Shown: positions 50,510 through 58,410 of the stretch, in pieces | Layout: every line of letters begins with the position of its first letter | Position numbering within the stretch: position 1 is the first letter of the stretch | Origin: Caulobacter vibrioides | GTDB taxonomy: Bacteria; Pseudomonadota; Alphaproteobacteria; Caulobacterales; Caulobacteraceae | Reading direction: 5' to 3' | DNA length: 64,000 nucleotides | Assembly: GCF_002858865.1 (NCBI RefSeq) | Contig: NZ_PJRR01000015.1 | Coordinates: forward strand, 1 to 64,000 | Notes under the pieces: model-generated | The model's database searches: none | Told to the model about the DNA's origin: nothing | The model's input: the letters and a program-made list of their open reading frames with translations, nothing else | Position numbers and translations under genes: made by a program

Positions 50510-50672
50510 TTCACTCCCTCCGCGCGCCCTTTGACCGACGCTTATTCCGGATCTTACCCATTTTTTGCCCCTGGGGGCCGTCACGATCACGCCTAGGTCG
50601 GAGGGCATCTTGACCCCCGATGCAAGCACGCGCTTATGTCCGCGCGAGGAATCCACCCAGGAGATGTATCCC

Positions 50673-52022
50673 ATGAGGCCTTTCGCGATCGGCCTGACGG
50701 CCGCCCTCGCGGTCGCCGTACTCGTTCCGTCCGCCGTCATTTCGGCGCAGAAGGAACAGAAGGGCAAGCCCGCCATCGACGCCAAGGCGCGTGAAGCGGG
50801 CATGAAGGAAGCGCCGGCCATCATGCAGGCCAGCGGCGCCAGCTGCACCGTGTCGGACGCTCGCTATATCGGCGAGGACAAGAAGGCGGGCGCCAAGTAC
50901 TTCGAAGTCGCGTGTAACGAAGGCATGGGCTTCGCGCTCGTCGCCAAGAAGGACACCGCGCCGCAAGTCTATAGCTGCCTCGAGTCGAGCCAGCCGGGTC
51001 CGGACGGCAAGGTCGGCGGTCTGGCCTGTATCCTGCCCGGCAACGCCAACCCCGGCGCGGGCCTCGACGCCTACGTCAAGAAGGGCGGCGCCTCGTGCGA
51101 GATCGAGAACACCCGCGCCATCGGCACGGGCGCCAAGAACTCGTACTTCGAAGTCGCCTGTAAGGGCGGCGCGGGCTATGTCGTCCAGACCACCGCGCCG
51201 ATGAACATCGGCGGCGAAGTCGCGGTCAACAGCTGCCTGCTGTACGAAGAAGGCGGCAATGTCAGCTGCAAGCTGACCAACCGTCAGACCCAGCTCCAAA
51301 TCGTCGACACGCTGAACACGGCCGCTGCGGCCGCCGGCACCAAGTGCGCGATCAAGGACAAGCGCTACGTCCTCAGCACCAAGGCCGACAACTACTTCGA
51401 AGTCGCCTGCGAAGACGGCAAGGGCTACATGTACCAGCAGACCTCGGCCACCGGGGCCTTCAACCGCGCCATCCCGTGCGCCCAAGCCGGCTTCGTCGGC
51501 GGCGGCTGCACCATGACCGACGCGGTGGCCGCTCAGACCGAGCAAGCCGGCTTCTACAGCAAGCTGGCCGGCAAGGCCGGTTTCACCTGCGACGTCGAGA
51601 AGTACGGCCTGCTGCCGACGAACGACCCGAAGAAGGAAATCGTCGAGCTGAAGTGCAAGGGCAGCGACGTCGGCGGCATCGCCGTATTCACCGCCACCGA
51701 CGGCAAGGTCTTTGACTGCCTGACCGCCGAGATGAACGGCTTCCGCTGCTCGTTCACCAAGAAGGACACGCAGTACGCCCGCCTGACCAAGGATCTGATC
51801 GGCTTCAACAAGGCCTCGTGCCAGGTCTCGGACGCCCGCATCATCGGTTCGACCGACACCGAGGGCTTCATCGAAGTGGCCTGCTCGGACGGCCTGCCGG
51901 GCTGGGTCCTGGGCTATCCGATCGGCGTGGCCAAGCCGGCCGCCAAGGAGTTCCTGTCCTGCACGCAGGCCAAGGGCATCGGCGGCGGCTGCAAGCTGCC
52001 GACCAACAAGCCGAAGGCCTGA
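50673..52022 (+). CDS. Secreted five-repeat, 20-cysteine protein
   Basis: A 449-residue exported protein with a signal peptide ending about residue 25 (VPSAVISAQ). It then has five units of about 80 residues, each with four Cys: C58-C81-C102-C119, C142-C163-C188-C199, C225-C246-C269-C279, C306-C328-C349-C359, C383-C404-C430-C440. Within each unit the first two Cys frame a conserved stretch such as CTVSDARYIG...YFEVAC. The regular spacing suggests two disulfides per unit. ATG 50673 is preferred (AGGAG 9 bases upstream) over 50664. I do not recognise the family. It is monocistronic with a strong terminator. Confidence 0.88.
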   Translation: MRPFAIGLTAALAVAVLVPSAVISAQKEQKGKPAIDAKAREAGMKEAPAIMQASGASCTVSDARYIGEDKKAGAKYFEVACNEGMGFALVAKKDTAPQVYSCLESSQPGPDGKVGGLACILPGNANPGAGLDAYVKKGGASCEIENTRAIGTGAKNSYFEVACKGGAGYVVQTTAPMNIGGEVAVNSCLLYEEGGNVSCKLTNRQTQLQIVDTLNTAAAAAGTKCAIKDKRYVLSTKADNYFEVACEDGKGYMYQQTSATGAFNRAIPCAQAGFVGGGCTMTDAVAAQTEQAGFYSKLAGKAGFTCDVEKYGLLPTNDPKKEIVELKCKGSDVGGIAVFTATDGKVFDCLTAEMNGFRCSFTKKDTQYARLTKDLIGFNKASCQVSDARIIGSTDTEGFIEVACSDGLPGWVLGYPIGVAKPAAKEFLSCTQAKGIGGGCKLPTNKPKA

Positions 52023-52040
52023 TCCAGGTCACGGCCTGAC

Positions 52041-52083
52041 AAAAAAGAGCCCGCCCGGAGCGATCCGGGCGGGCTTTTTCTTT
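52041..52083. terminator. Strong bidirectional terminator
   Basis: AAAAAAGAGCCCGCCCGGAGC pairs across GCGA with TCCGGGCGGGCTTTTTCTTT. The 12-base stem is perfect and T-runs flank both sides. It ends the repeat protein gene and the convergent ThDP enzyme gene. Confidence 0.92.
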
Positions 52084-52113
52084 GGGCGGAGAGGGGGCGA
52101 AGAGCCCCCCCCC

Positions 52114-53652
52114 CTACATCGCCGCTTCGATCAGGCGCGGACCCGGCGTGGCCATGGCCCGGGCGAAGGCCTCGTCGAAGGCCTCGGCGGTGGCGACGCG
52201 CTCGGCGACCATGCCCAGGCCTTCGGCGAGCTTCACCCAATCGATGCGCGGATCGCCCAGGTCCAGCAGCTTCGCGGCGGCGGGACCCGGATTGCCGGCG
52301 CCTGTGCGGCCCAGCTCAATGCCGAGGATGCGGTAGGCGTGGTTGGCGAAGACCACCACGGTCACGTCCAGCTTTTCGCGGACCACCGTCCAGAGGCCCT
52401 GGACCGTGTACATGCCCGCGCCGTCGCCGGTGAGCGCCAGGACCTTGCGGTCCGGACAGGCCACCGCCGCGCCGATCGCCAGCGGGATCCCCTGGCCGAT
52501 CGCGCCGCCGGTCAAAGACAGCCAGTCATGCGCCCGGGCGGCCTTGGTCTGGGTGAAGATCGGCAGGCCCGCTGTCACCGCGTCATCCGAGATGATCGTA
52601 TCCGTGGGCATATGCCGCGCGATCGCCGCGCCGATCGCCCAGGCGTCCAGGCGTCCGGCCGGCGCATCAGGCGCGGCATAGGTCTCGACGGAGCCGGCGG
52701 CGGGCGCGCCCAGCGCGTCGGCCAGGGCGTTCAGCGCGGCGGCCGCATCGACCTCGCGACCGCACAGGGTTTCGACCGAACAGCCCTCAGGCACCAGCAC
52801 ACTAGGACGGTCGGGATAGGCGAAGAAGGCGACCGGGGTCTGGGTGGCGACCAGCACCATCAGGTCGACGCCGTCGAGGTCCTTCAGGGCCAGCTCGCCG
52901 AAATAGGGCAGCTTGTCGGGACGGAAACGGCCCTCGCCCCGCGCCTGGCGGGCGGTGAAGGTGTCGGTCAGCACCCGCACGCCGTGGGCGGCCAGCCGCC
53001 CGGCCGCCGCCAGCGCCGCCTCGCCACAGGCGCCCGAGCCCAGCAACAGCACCGGCTTGGTCGCACCGCCCAGCGCCTTGGCGACGGCCTCGACCGACGC
53101 CGCATCGGGCGCGGCGAAGGCGGGCGGCGTCACCACCGGTCCCTTGACCGTGGCTTCGTTCCAGGCCGCATCGGCGGGCAGGACGAGACAGGCGTTGCCG
53201 CCCGGCGTCCCGTAAGCGGCGATGATCGCCTCGGCGGCCAACGGCCCGACGCTGTCGGCGGTCTCGGCCGACTTGACCCAGACAGAGTTGGGCGCAGCCA
53301 GGGCGGCGATGTCGCTATTGAGCGGCGCGTCGAAGTCGCGGTGATAGGTGGCGTGGTCGCCGATCACATTGACCACCGGCGTGAAGGCGCGGCGGGCGTT
53401 GTGCAGATTGGCCGCGCCGTTGGCGTAGCCGGGTCCCAGGTGCAGCAGGGTGCAGGCGGGCTTACCGGCCATCCGCCCATAGCCGTCGGCCGCGCCGGTC
53501 GCCACGCCCTCGAACAGGCAAAGCACGCTGCGCATGCGCGGCTCGCGGTCCAGGGCCGAGACGAACTGCATCTCGCTGGTGCCGGGATTGGCGAAACAGG
53601 CGGTCACGCCGTTGTCGGCCAGGGTGGTGATCAGGGCGTCCGCGCCGTTCAT
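52114..53652 (-). CDS. ThDP-dependent enzyme, acetolactate synthase/benzoylformate decarboxylase-like
   Basis: A 512-residue three-domain ThDP enzyme: an N-terminal PYR domain with the conserved Glu in CLFEGVATGAADGYGRMAGK, a central domain near 190-320, and a PP domain with GDGAGMYTVQGLWT and a later Asn (FANHAYRIL) for metal-diphosphate. It is catalytic-subunit-like and has no regulatory partner nearby. ATG 53652 has GGAGAAG upstream. A decarboxylase rather than an acetolactate synthase is plausible because no small subunit is present; the substrate is not determined. Confidence 0.9.
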   Translation of the reverse strand: MNGADALITTLADNGVTACFANPGTSEMQFVSALDREPRMRSVLCLFEGVATGAADGYGRMAGKPACTLLHLGPGYANGAANLHNARRAFTPVVNVIGDHATYHRDFDAPLNSDIAALAAPNSVWVKSAETADSVGPLAAEAIIAAYGTPGGNACLVLPADAAWNEATVKGPVVTPPAFAAPDAASVEAVAKALGGATKPVLLLGSGACGEAALAAAGRLAAHGVRVLTDTFTARQARGEGRFRPDKLPYFGELALKDLDGVDLMVLVATQTPVAFFAYPDRPSVLVPEGCSVETLCGREVDAAAALNALADALGAPAAGSVETYAAPDAPAGRLDAWAIGAAIARHMPTDTIISDDAVTAGLPIFTQTKAARAHDWLSLTGGAIGQGIPLAIGAAVACPDRKVLALTGDGAGMYTVQGLWTVVREKLDVTVVVFANHAYRILGIELGRTGAGNPGPAAAKLLDLGDPRIDWVKLAEGLGMVAERVATAEAFDEAFARAMATPGPRLIEAAM

Positions 53653-53782
53653 GGTCTTCTCCGTACCTGTGCCCCTTCCTTCCGACATTTCGCCGGCTGC
53701 GCCAACCCGGCGACGCATCAAGCCGATTGCACAAGGCGGTCGGAGCGGCGCAGTCTGCCAAAAAAAAGGGGGGAACATCGCC

Positions 53783-54460
53783 ATGTCAGGAATGAGCGCG
53801 GCCGCGCGCTGGACGCTGATTGCATCCGTGATCGCCGGGGTCAGCTATGTCGCCAGCTGGGGCCTGACCCTGCCGCCCGGCGTCGAGACGGCGTGGAAAG
53901 GCGCGGGCGTCGGCCTCTTGGCGATCCATGCGGCGCTGCGGGCGCGATCGCTGGACGGCTGGCTGCTGGCTGCGGTGATGGCGCTGGGGACCGGCGGCGA
54001 CGTGCTGCTGGAGACTCACGGTCTCACGGTCGGCGCGATCTCGTTCCTGCTGGGACACGTCGTCGCCAGCGGCCTTTATCTTCGCCACCGCAAGGCCGTG
54101 TCTCTCGTGCCCCTAGCGCTGATTCCCGTCGTGGTCGCCGTGTCGTTCCTGCTGCCCACTGACCGCGCCGGCGCGCCGGGGATCGCGCTCTACAGCCTGT
54201 TCCTGGCGGTGATGGCCGCCGTGGCCCTGATGAGCCGGTTCCCGTTCAAGACCGTGGGCCTGGGCGCGCTGATGTTCGTGGTCTCGGACCTCTTGATCTT
54301 CGGCCGCCTGGGGCCGCTGCCCGACAACCTGGCCACGGGCCTGGGCGTCTGGGGGCTGTACTACTTCGGCCAGTTGCTGATCTGCCTGGGCGTGGCGGGG
54401 GCGCTAGCCCACCCCTCCACCGACCTCCCCGGCGAAGGCCGGGGTCCAGATTCAGCCTGA
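53783..54460 (+). CDS. YhhN-family (lysoplasmalogenase-like) membrane protein
   Basis: A 225-residue membrane protein with about eight segments: MALGTGGDVLLETHGLTVGA, SFLLGHVVASGLYL, MFVVSDLLIFGRLGPLPDN, YYFGQLLICLGVAGALAH. The paired Asp (GDVLLE, SDLLIF) fit the YhhN/TMEM86 family. The last about 16 residues (PSTDLPGEGRGPDSA) and stop come from a family B repeat. GGGGGAA precedes the ATG. It is divergent from the ThDP gene. Confidence 0.9.
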   Translation: MSGMSAAARWTLIASVIAGVSYVASWGLTLPPGVETAWKGAGVGLLAIHAALRARSLDGWLLAAVMALGTGGDVLLETHGLTVGAISFLLGHVVASGLYLRHRKAVSLVPLALIPVVVAVSFLLPTDRAGAPGIALYSLFLAVMAAVALMSRFPFKTVGLGALMFVVSDLLIFGRLGPLPDNLATGLGVWGLYYFGQLLICLGVAGALAHPSTDLPGEGRGPDSA

Positions 54461-54549
54461 GACTTTGGGGATGACGCGCCTACCGCCCTGACCAAGCCCG
54501 AGATGTTCACGGGTTCGATCTGGACCCCGGCCTTCGCCGGGGAGGTCGG
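54420..54549. repeat. Family B repeat, copy 2
   Basis: CCTCCCCGGCGAAGGCCGGGG then TCCAGATTC on the left; TCTGGACCCCGG then CCTTCGCCGGGGAGG on the right. The left arm lies inside the yhhN-type gene and the GATTC is a GANTC site. The gap is convergent between the YhhN and feruloyl-CoA synthase genes. Confidence 0.85.
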
Positions 54550-54550
54550 G

Positions 54551-56341
54551 TTAAAACACCATCACCCCTTCATCCGGCGCCTCAGAAAAAAGCCGCTCCA
54601 GGTCCTTGGGCCGCCGATCCCGCGCCAGGGCTTGGTTGATATAGCCCTTGTCGGTCAGCTCGCCGCTGGCCGCGTCGGGCGCGCCGTCCAGGATCAGGGC
54701 GCGGGCGATGCGGCCGCCACCGCCCTTGGCCGCCGCGTTCATCCGCGAAAGACCCTCGACGATCGCCGCGCGCACCGCCTCGGGGCTCCCGAGACGCTCG
54801 ACCGCCTTGGCGTCGAGGAACAGCATCAGGCCCACGCCCTCCTGCCCCTCGCCGCAGACCACCGCATCGGAGACCACGCCGCCGATCGCCGACACCGCCG
54901 CCACCCGCAGGGCCCCGGCCGCGACGAAGGTGCCGCTGGCCAGCTTGAAGTTCTCGACGAGGCGCCCGTCGAACACCAGCCCCGCGGCGGGATCCTCCGG
55001 ATCGGCCAGCCGCGCCGCGTCGCCCAGGCGGTAAAAACCGTCCTCGTCGAAAGCCTGGGCCGTGGCCTCGGGCTGGTCGAGATAGCCGGGCGAGACCTGC
55101 GGCCCCTTCACGCGGATCTCGAACTTGCCGCCCTCGCCCGCAGGCACCAGCTTCACTGCGGTGCCGGGCGTGGGCAGGCCAACCATACCCGAGCGCGCGT
55201 TCAGCCAGTGGATGTTACAAGCGGTCGGGCCGGTCTCGGTCGCGCCATAGCCGGCGGCGAAGGTGATGCGTTCGCCCACCGTACGCACCGCGACAGCCTG
55301 GACGCGGTCGAGGATCGACTGGGCCATCGAGGCGCCGCCGTACTGCAACACGCGGACCTTCTCGAAGAACTTGGCGGCCAGGGCCTCGTCGCGCTCCAGC
55401 TCGCCGACGAACATCGCCCAGCCGGCCGGGACCATGTTGTGATAGGTCGTCGCCACCTCGGACAGGTTACGCACCGTCTCGCCAAAGCGCCCCGGCAAGG
55501 GTTGGCCGGCATCGATATAGAGCGTCCCGCCCCGGTGCAGCACCATGTGCAGGATGGCGTTGGCGCCGAGGCTGTGGCTCCAGGGCGCGGAATTGACCAA
55601 CACCGGCGGGTCGGGGTCGGCATAGCAGGCCTCGATCTGGGCCGCGTTCAGCGCGATGTTGGCATGGGTGCAGACCACGGCTTTCGGCTTGCCGGTCGAG
55701 CCGGAGGTCAAGAGCAGCTTGGCCACATCGTCCGGCTGAGCGACAGGCGCCAGCGGCGGGCTCTTCAGCAAAGCCTCGAAGGCGACGTCGCCGGGTCGCG
55801 CATTTCGGCTGACCACCACCGGCAGTCCGGCCAGGAACGGCGCGGCCAGGGCGTCGCCGAACGCTTCGGCGTCGTCGGCGTAGACGGCGGCGGGCTTCAG
55901 CCGTTCGACGGCGTGCTGCAGCCGGGTGAGATCCGCGCCCTTCAGCCCGTACTGCGGCGACACCGGCGCGGCCGGGGCGCCCAGGCTCATGGCGGCGTAG
56001 GCGATCAGGGCGTGATCGACGCCGTTGCGGGCCAGGATCAGCATCGGCTGGCTTCGGCGCAGACCCAGACCTTGCAGTCCGCCCGCCAGGGCTTCGACCT
56101 GCGTCTTGGCGTCCGCATAGGTGACCGTCCGCCAGCCTTCGCCGGCACGCTCGGCCAGCCAGACCCGGTCCGGCGCCTGCGCGGCCCAGCGGGCCAACGG
56201 CGCGGTCGTGGTCCGCACCGCGTCCGAATAGGGCATGGGATTGCGCAGGATCAGCGTCTGCCCCTGTCGCTCGACCTCCAGCGCGCGGGGCGCGTAGCGA
56301 GCGTCACGGAAGGGGGCTGTGTCGAGGGTCGATCCGTCCAT
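54551..56341 (-). CDS. Feruloyl-CoA synthase-like AMP-forming acyl-CoA ligase
   Basis: A 596-residue ANL-superfamily ligase. The phosphate-binding motif is LLLTSGSTGKPKAVVCTHAN, the adenylate motif AAGYGATETGPTACN, and the hinge GLVFDGRLVENFKLASGTFV matches feruloyl-CoA synthases. It would form feruloyl-CoA or a related thioester from a hydroxycinnamate, ATP and CoA. It stands alone, with no fcs-ech-vdh arrangement next to it, although an enoyl-CoA hydratase and MarR gene lie 6 kb away. Substrate inferred from the family. Confidence 0.88.
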   Translation of the reverse strand: MDGSTLDTAPFRDARYAPRALEVERQGQTLILRNPMPYSDAVRTTTAPLARWAAQAPDRVWLAERAGEGWRTVTYADAKTQVEALAGGLQGLGLRRSQPMLILARNGVDHALIAYAAMSLGAPAAPVSPQYGLKGADLTRLQHAVERLKPAAVYADDAEAFGDALAAPFLAGLPVVVSRNARPGDVAFEALLKSPPLAPVAQPDDVAKLLLTSGSTGKPKAVVCTHANIALNAAQIEACYADPDPPVLVNSAPWSHSLGANAILHMVLHRGGTLYIDAGQPLPGRFGETVRNLSEVATTYHNMVPAGWAMFVGELERDEALAAKFFEKVRVLQYGGASMAQSILDRVQAVAVRTVGERITFAAGYGATETGPTACNIHWLNARSGMVGLPTPGTAVKLVPAGEGGKFEIRVKGPQVSPGYLDQPEATAQAFDEDGFYRLGDAARLADPEDPAAGLVFDGRLVENFKLASGTFVAAGALRVAAVSAIGGVVSDAVVCGEGQEGVGLMLFLDAKAVERLGSPEAVRAAIVEGLSRMNAAAKGGGGRIARALILDGAPDAASGELTDKGYINQALARDRRPKDLERLFSEAPDEGVMVF

Positions 56342-56433
56342 GACCTGTTATGTCGCGGGTCATACGGCTGTTCAATCCATGCGGCGCGATGACGGCCCTC
56401 CGGCGTCTTGGCCCGCTGATAAGCCCATCCCCC

Positions 56434-56543
56434 TCGTGTCATCCGGGCGGCGTCGCCGACCCGGGACCCAGGGGGTGTCAAAGCGCTGCGCCTGCCGCCC
56501 CTGGGTCCCGGCTCTACGCTGCGCTACGGCCGGGATGACACGG
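56434..56543 (+). repeat. Family A repeat, copy 5
   Basis: CGTGTCATCCGGGCGGCG ... CCGGGACCCAGGGGG ... CCCCTGGGTCCCGG ... CCGGGATGACACG. It carries one base change in the outer arm (ATCCGGG for ATCCCGG) but keeps the nested stems. It has the same orientation as the other four. Confidence 0.88.
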
Positions 56544-56623
56544 GTTGCAACACAGCGTGTCACCCAAGCTCCCTTCCTCCGAGGGATAGAAACTCCCCCC
56601 TCTCGACATTTTTCAGCGCCCGC

Positions 56624-56650
56624 TGTCGAATCCGTCCGAACCGGCGCGTC
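56624..56650 (+). promoter_or_regulatory. Predicted ECF42-type promoter
   Basis: TGTCGA, a 17-base spacer and CGTC match the -35 and -10 motifs known for ECF42 sigma targets (TGTCGA and CGA/TC). It ends 47 bases before the DGPF gene start, so the sigma factor would drive its own operon. Confidence 0.75.
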
Positions 56651-56697
56651 TCTGGGGTCGAGGCGCTGCGATGATCGCGCGTCAAAGGGAGAAGACC

Positions 56698-57048
56698 ATG
56701 CAATACGCCCTGCTGCTGTACGAGAACGAAGCGGTCTACGCCGAAGAGGGCGCCATGAGCCTGGAGGCGATCATCGCGGCCCATAACGCCTTCGCCGCCG
56801 ACCTGGCCCAGCAGGGCGTGCTGCGCGGCGGCCAGGGCCTGAAGTCGTCGGACACCGCCACCACCCTGCGCAAGTCACGCGGCGCCGAGACCCTGCATGA
56901 CGGCCCCTATGCCGAGGCGCGTGAACAGTTGGGCGGCTTCTACGTGATCGATGTCCCGGACCTCGACGCAGCCCTGGCCATCGCCAAGCGTATCCCCTTC
57001 GCCGGCGACGGCGCGGTCGAGGTGCGCCCCATTATCGACGAAGATTGA
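56698..57048 (+). CDS. DGPF/YCII-domain protein
   Basis: A 116-residue YCII-related protein with the motif HDGPYAEAREQLGGFYVID, the DGPF-type signature. Such proteins are encoded beside ECF42 sigma factors. It overlaps the sigma factor gene by four bases. GGAGAA lies before the ATG. Its activity is not known in this family. Confidence 0.92.
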   Translation: MQYALLLYENEAVYAEEGAMSLEAIIAAHNAFAADLAQQGVLRGGQGLKSSDTATTLRKSRGAETLHDGPYAEAREQLGGFYVIDVPDLDAALAIAKRIPFAGDGAVEVRPIIDED

Positions 57049-58271
57049 GCCCTCTCGATCAAACGGCGCGGCGGGACGGCGGCAGGATCGTCGCCGCCCT
57101 GGCCGCCGCCTTCCGCGACCTGGACCTGGCCGAAGAGGCCTATGCCGAGGCCTGCGCGCGGGCGGCGGCGGTATGGCCCGCCGCGCCGCCTCTGGATCCG
57201 GCGGCCTGGCTTTACGCCACCGCGCGACGCTGCGCGCTGGATATGATCCGTAGACGGAATGTTCGGTGTCGAAGCGCTCCTGAACCGCCCGCGCCGCAGC
57301 CCTCGGCTGAGGATGCGCTGACCTCCGACGACCGGCTCATCCCGGACGAGCGGCTGCGCCTGATCTTTGTCTGCTGCCACCCCGCCGTCGCGCCGGAGTC
57401 CCGCGCGGCCCTGACCTTGCGCCTGGTCTGCGGTCTGTCGGTCGCCGAGATCGCCCGCGCCTTTCTGGTCGCTGAACCGGCCATGTTCCAGCGCCTCACC
57501 CGCGCCAAGAAGAAGATCGCGGAGGCGGGCGTGTCGTTCGAGGTTCCCGGCCCGGAGGCCTGGCCCGAACGGATGGCGGCGGTGCTTTCGACGCTGGAGG
57601 TCGCCTACGCTCGCGCGCACGAGGACGCCGCGGGCTCGGGCCCGCACGCCGGCTACGCCCGCGAGATGCTGGACCTGACCGCCGTGCTGGCGGACCTGGC
57701 GCCGAGCGAGCCGGAAGCCCTCGCCTTCGCCGCCCTGGTGCGGTTCGCCGAGGCGCGGCGGCCGGCCCGGCTGGACGTGGACGGCGCCATGGTCCCTCTG
57801 GCCGACCAGGACCCGAAGCGCTGGAACCGCGCGCTGATCGCTGACGGGGACGCGCTGCTACGCCGCGCCGCGCAGCTGAACCGTCCAGGACCGCGTCAAC
57901 TGAGGGCCGCGTTGCACGGGGCCTGGGCGCTGCGGCGATCCCTCGCCGAACCGCCGCCTTGGGAGACGCTGCTGGCGCTGTACGATCTGCTTCTGGACGC
58001 GGGGTATGACCCCTTCGTCCGCCTCAACCGCGCCGTCGTTCTGGCGGAGGTCGCAGGGCCGGCGGCGGCCCTGGCCGAGGTCGAGGCGCTGGACGCGGGG
58101 CGGCTGGACGCGTTCCAGCCGTATCATGCGGTCAAGGCCGACCTGCTGGCGCGGCTGGGACGCGTTGAGGAGGCGTCAAACGCCTATGACCGGGCGCTGG
58201 AGATGGCGCCGGGCGAAGCGGAGCGGCGTTGGTTGATCCGGAGGCGGAGCTTTATGGCAAGCGCCGACTAG
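57045..58271 (+). CDS. ECF sigma factor, ECF42-type with C-terminal extension
   Basis: A 408-residue sigma factor. Region 2 at about 20-75 (LDPAAWLYATARRCALDMIR) and region 4 at about 120-170 (LTLRLVCGLSVAEIARAFLV) are followed by a long DUF6596/TPR-like extension (LAEPPPWETLLALYDLLLD; PYHAVKADLLARLGRVEEA) typical of ECF42. TTG 57045 overlaps the DGPF stop, and no earlier ATG fits. There is no anti-sigma factor nearby; in ECF42 systems the extension itself may control activity. Confidence 0.9.
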   Translation: MSPLDQTARRDGGRIVAALAAAFRDLDLAEEAYAEACARAAAVWPAAPPLDPAAWLYATARRCALDMIRRRNVRCRSAPEPPAPQPSAEDALTSDDRLIPDERLRLIFVCCHPAVAPESRAALTLRLVCGLSVAEIARAFLVAEPAMFQRLTRAKKKIAEAGVSFEVPGPEAWPERMAAVLSTLEVAYARAHEDAAGSGPHAGYAREMLDLTAVLADLAPSEPEALAFAALVRFAEARRPARLDVDGAMVPLADQDPKRWNRALIADGDALLRRAAQLNRPGPRQLRAALHGAWALRRSLAEPPPWETLLALYDLLLDAGYDPFVRLNRAVVLAEVAGPAAALAEVEALDAGRLDAFQPYHAVKADLLARLGRVEEASNAYDRALEMAPGEAERRWLIRRRSFMASAD

Positions 58272-58410
58272 CGCCCCCTCCGTCACGCCGTCTATCGACG
58301 GCGCGCCACCTCCCCCGCAAGCGGGGCAGGAGGGCGGTCGTGTCTTCCTCACCCGTGAAACGGGGGAGGTGGCGCGATGCGGATACGCAGCGCGACGGAG
58401 GGGGCGTCCC
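58272..58410. repeat. Family C repeat, copy 4
   Basis: GCCCCCTCCGTCACGCCGTC ... GCCACCTCCCCCGCAAGCGGGG ... CGGGGGAGGTGGCGCG ... GCGCGACGGAGGGGGCG. It fills the complete gap between the ECF gene and the convergent dihydroorotase gene. Confidence 0.83.

Larger units (their letters stand above)
56342..56697. other. Divergent intergenic region with repeat and ECF promoter
   Basis: The 356-base gap between the acyl-CoA ligase start and the DGPF gene contains the family A repeat at 56434-56543 and an ECF-type promoter at 56624-56650. No gene is supported in it. The promoter of the acyl-CoA ligase should lie near its left edge. Confidence 0.6.

Noticed and set aside
48157-56341. Classical ferulate catabolic operon (fcs-ech-vdh)
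   Set aside because: The synthase, hydratase and aldehyde dehydrogenase are not adjacent; linking them is only a hypothesis.
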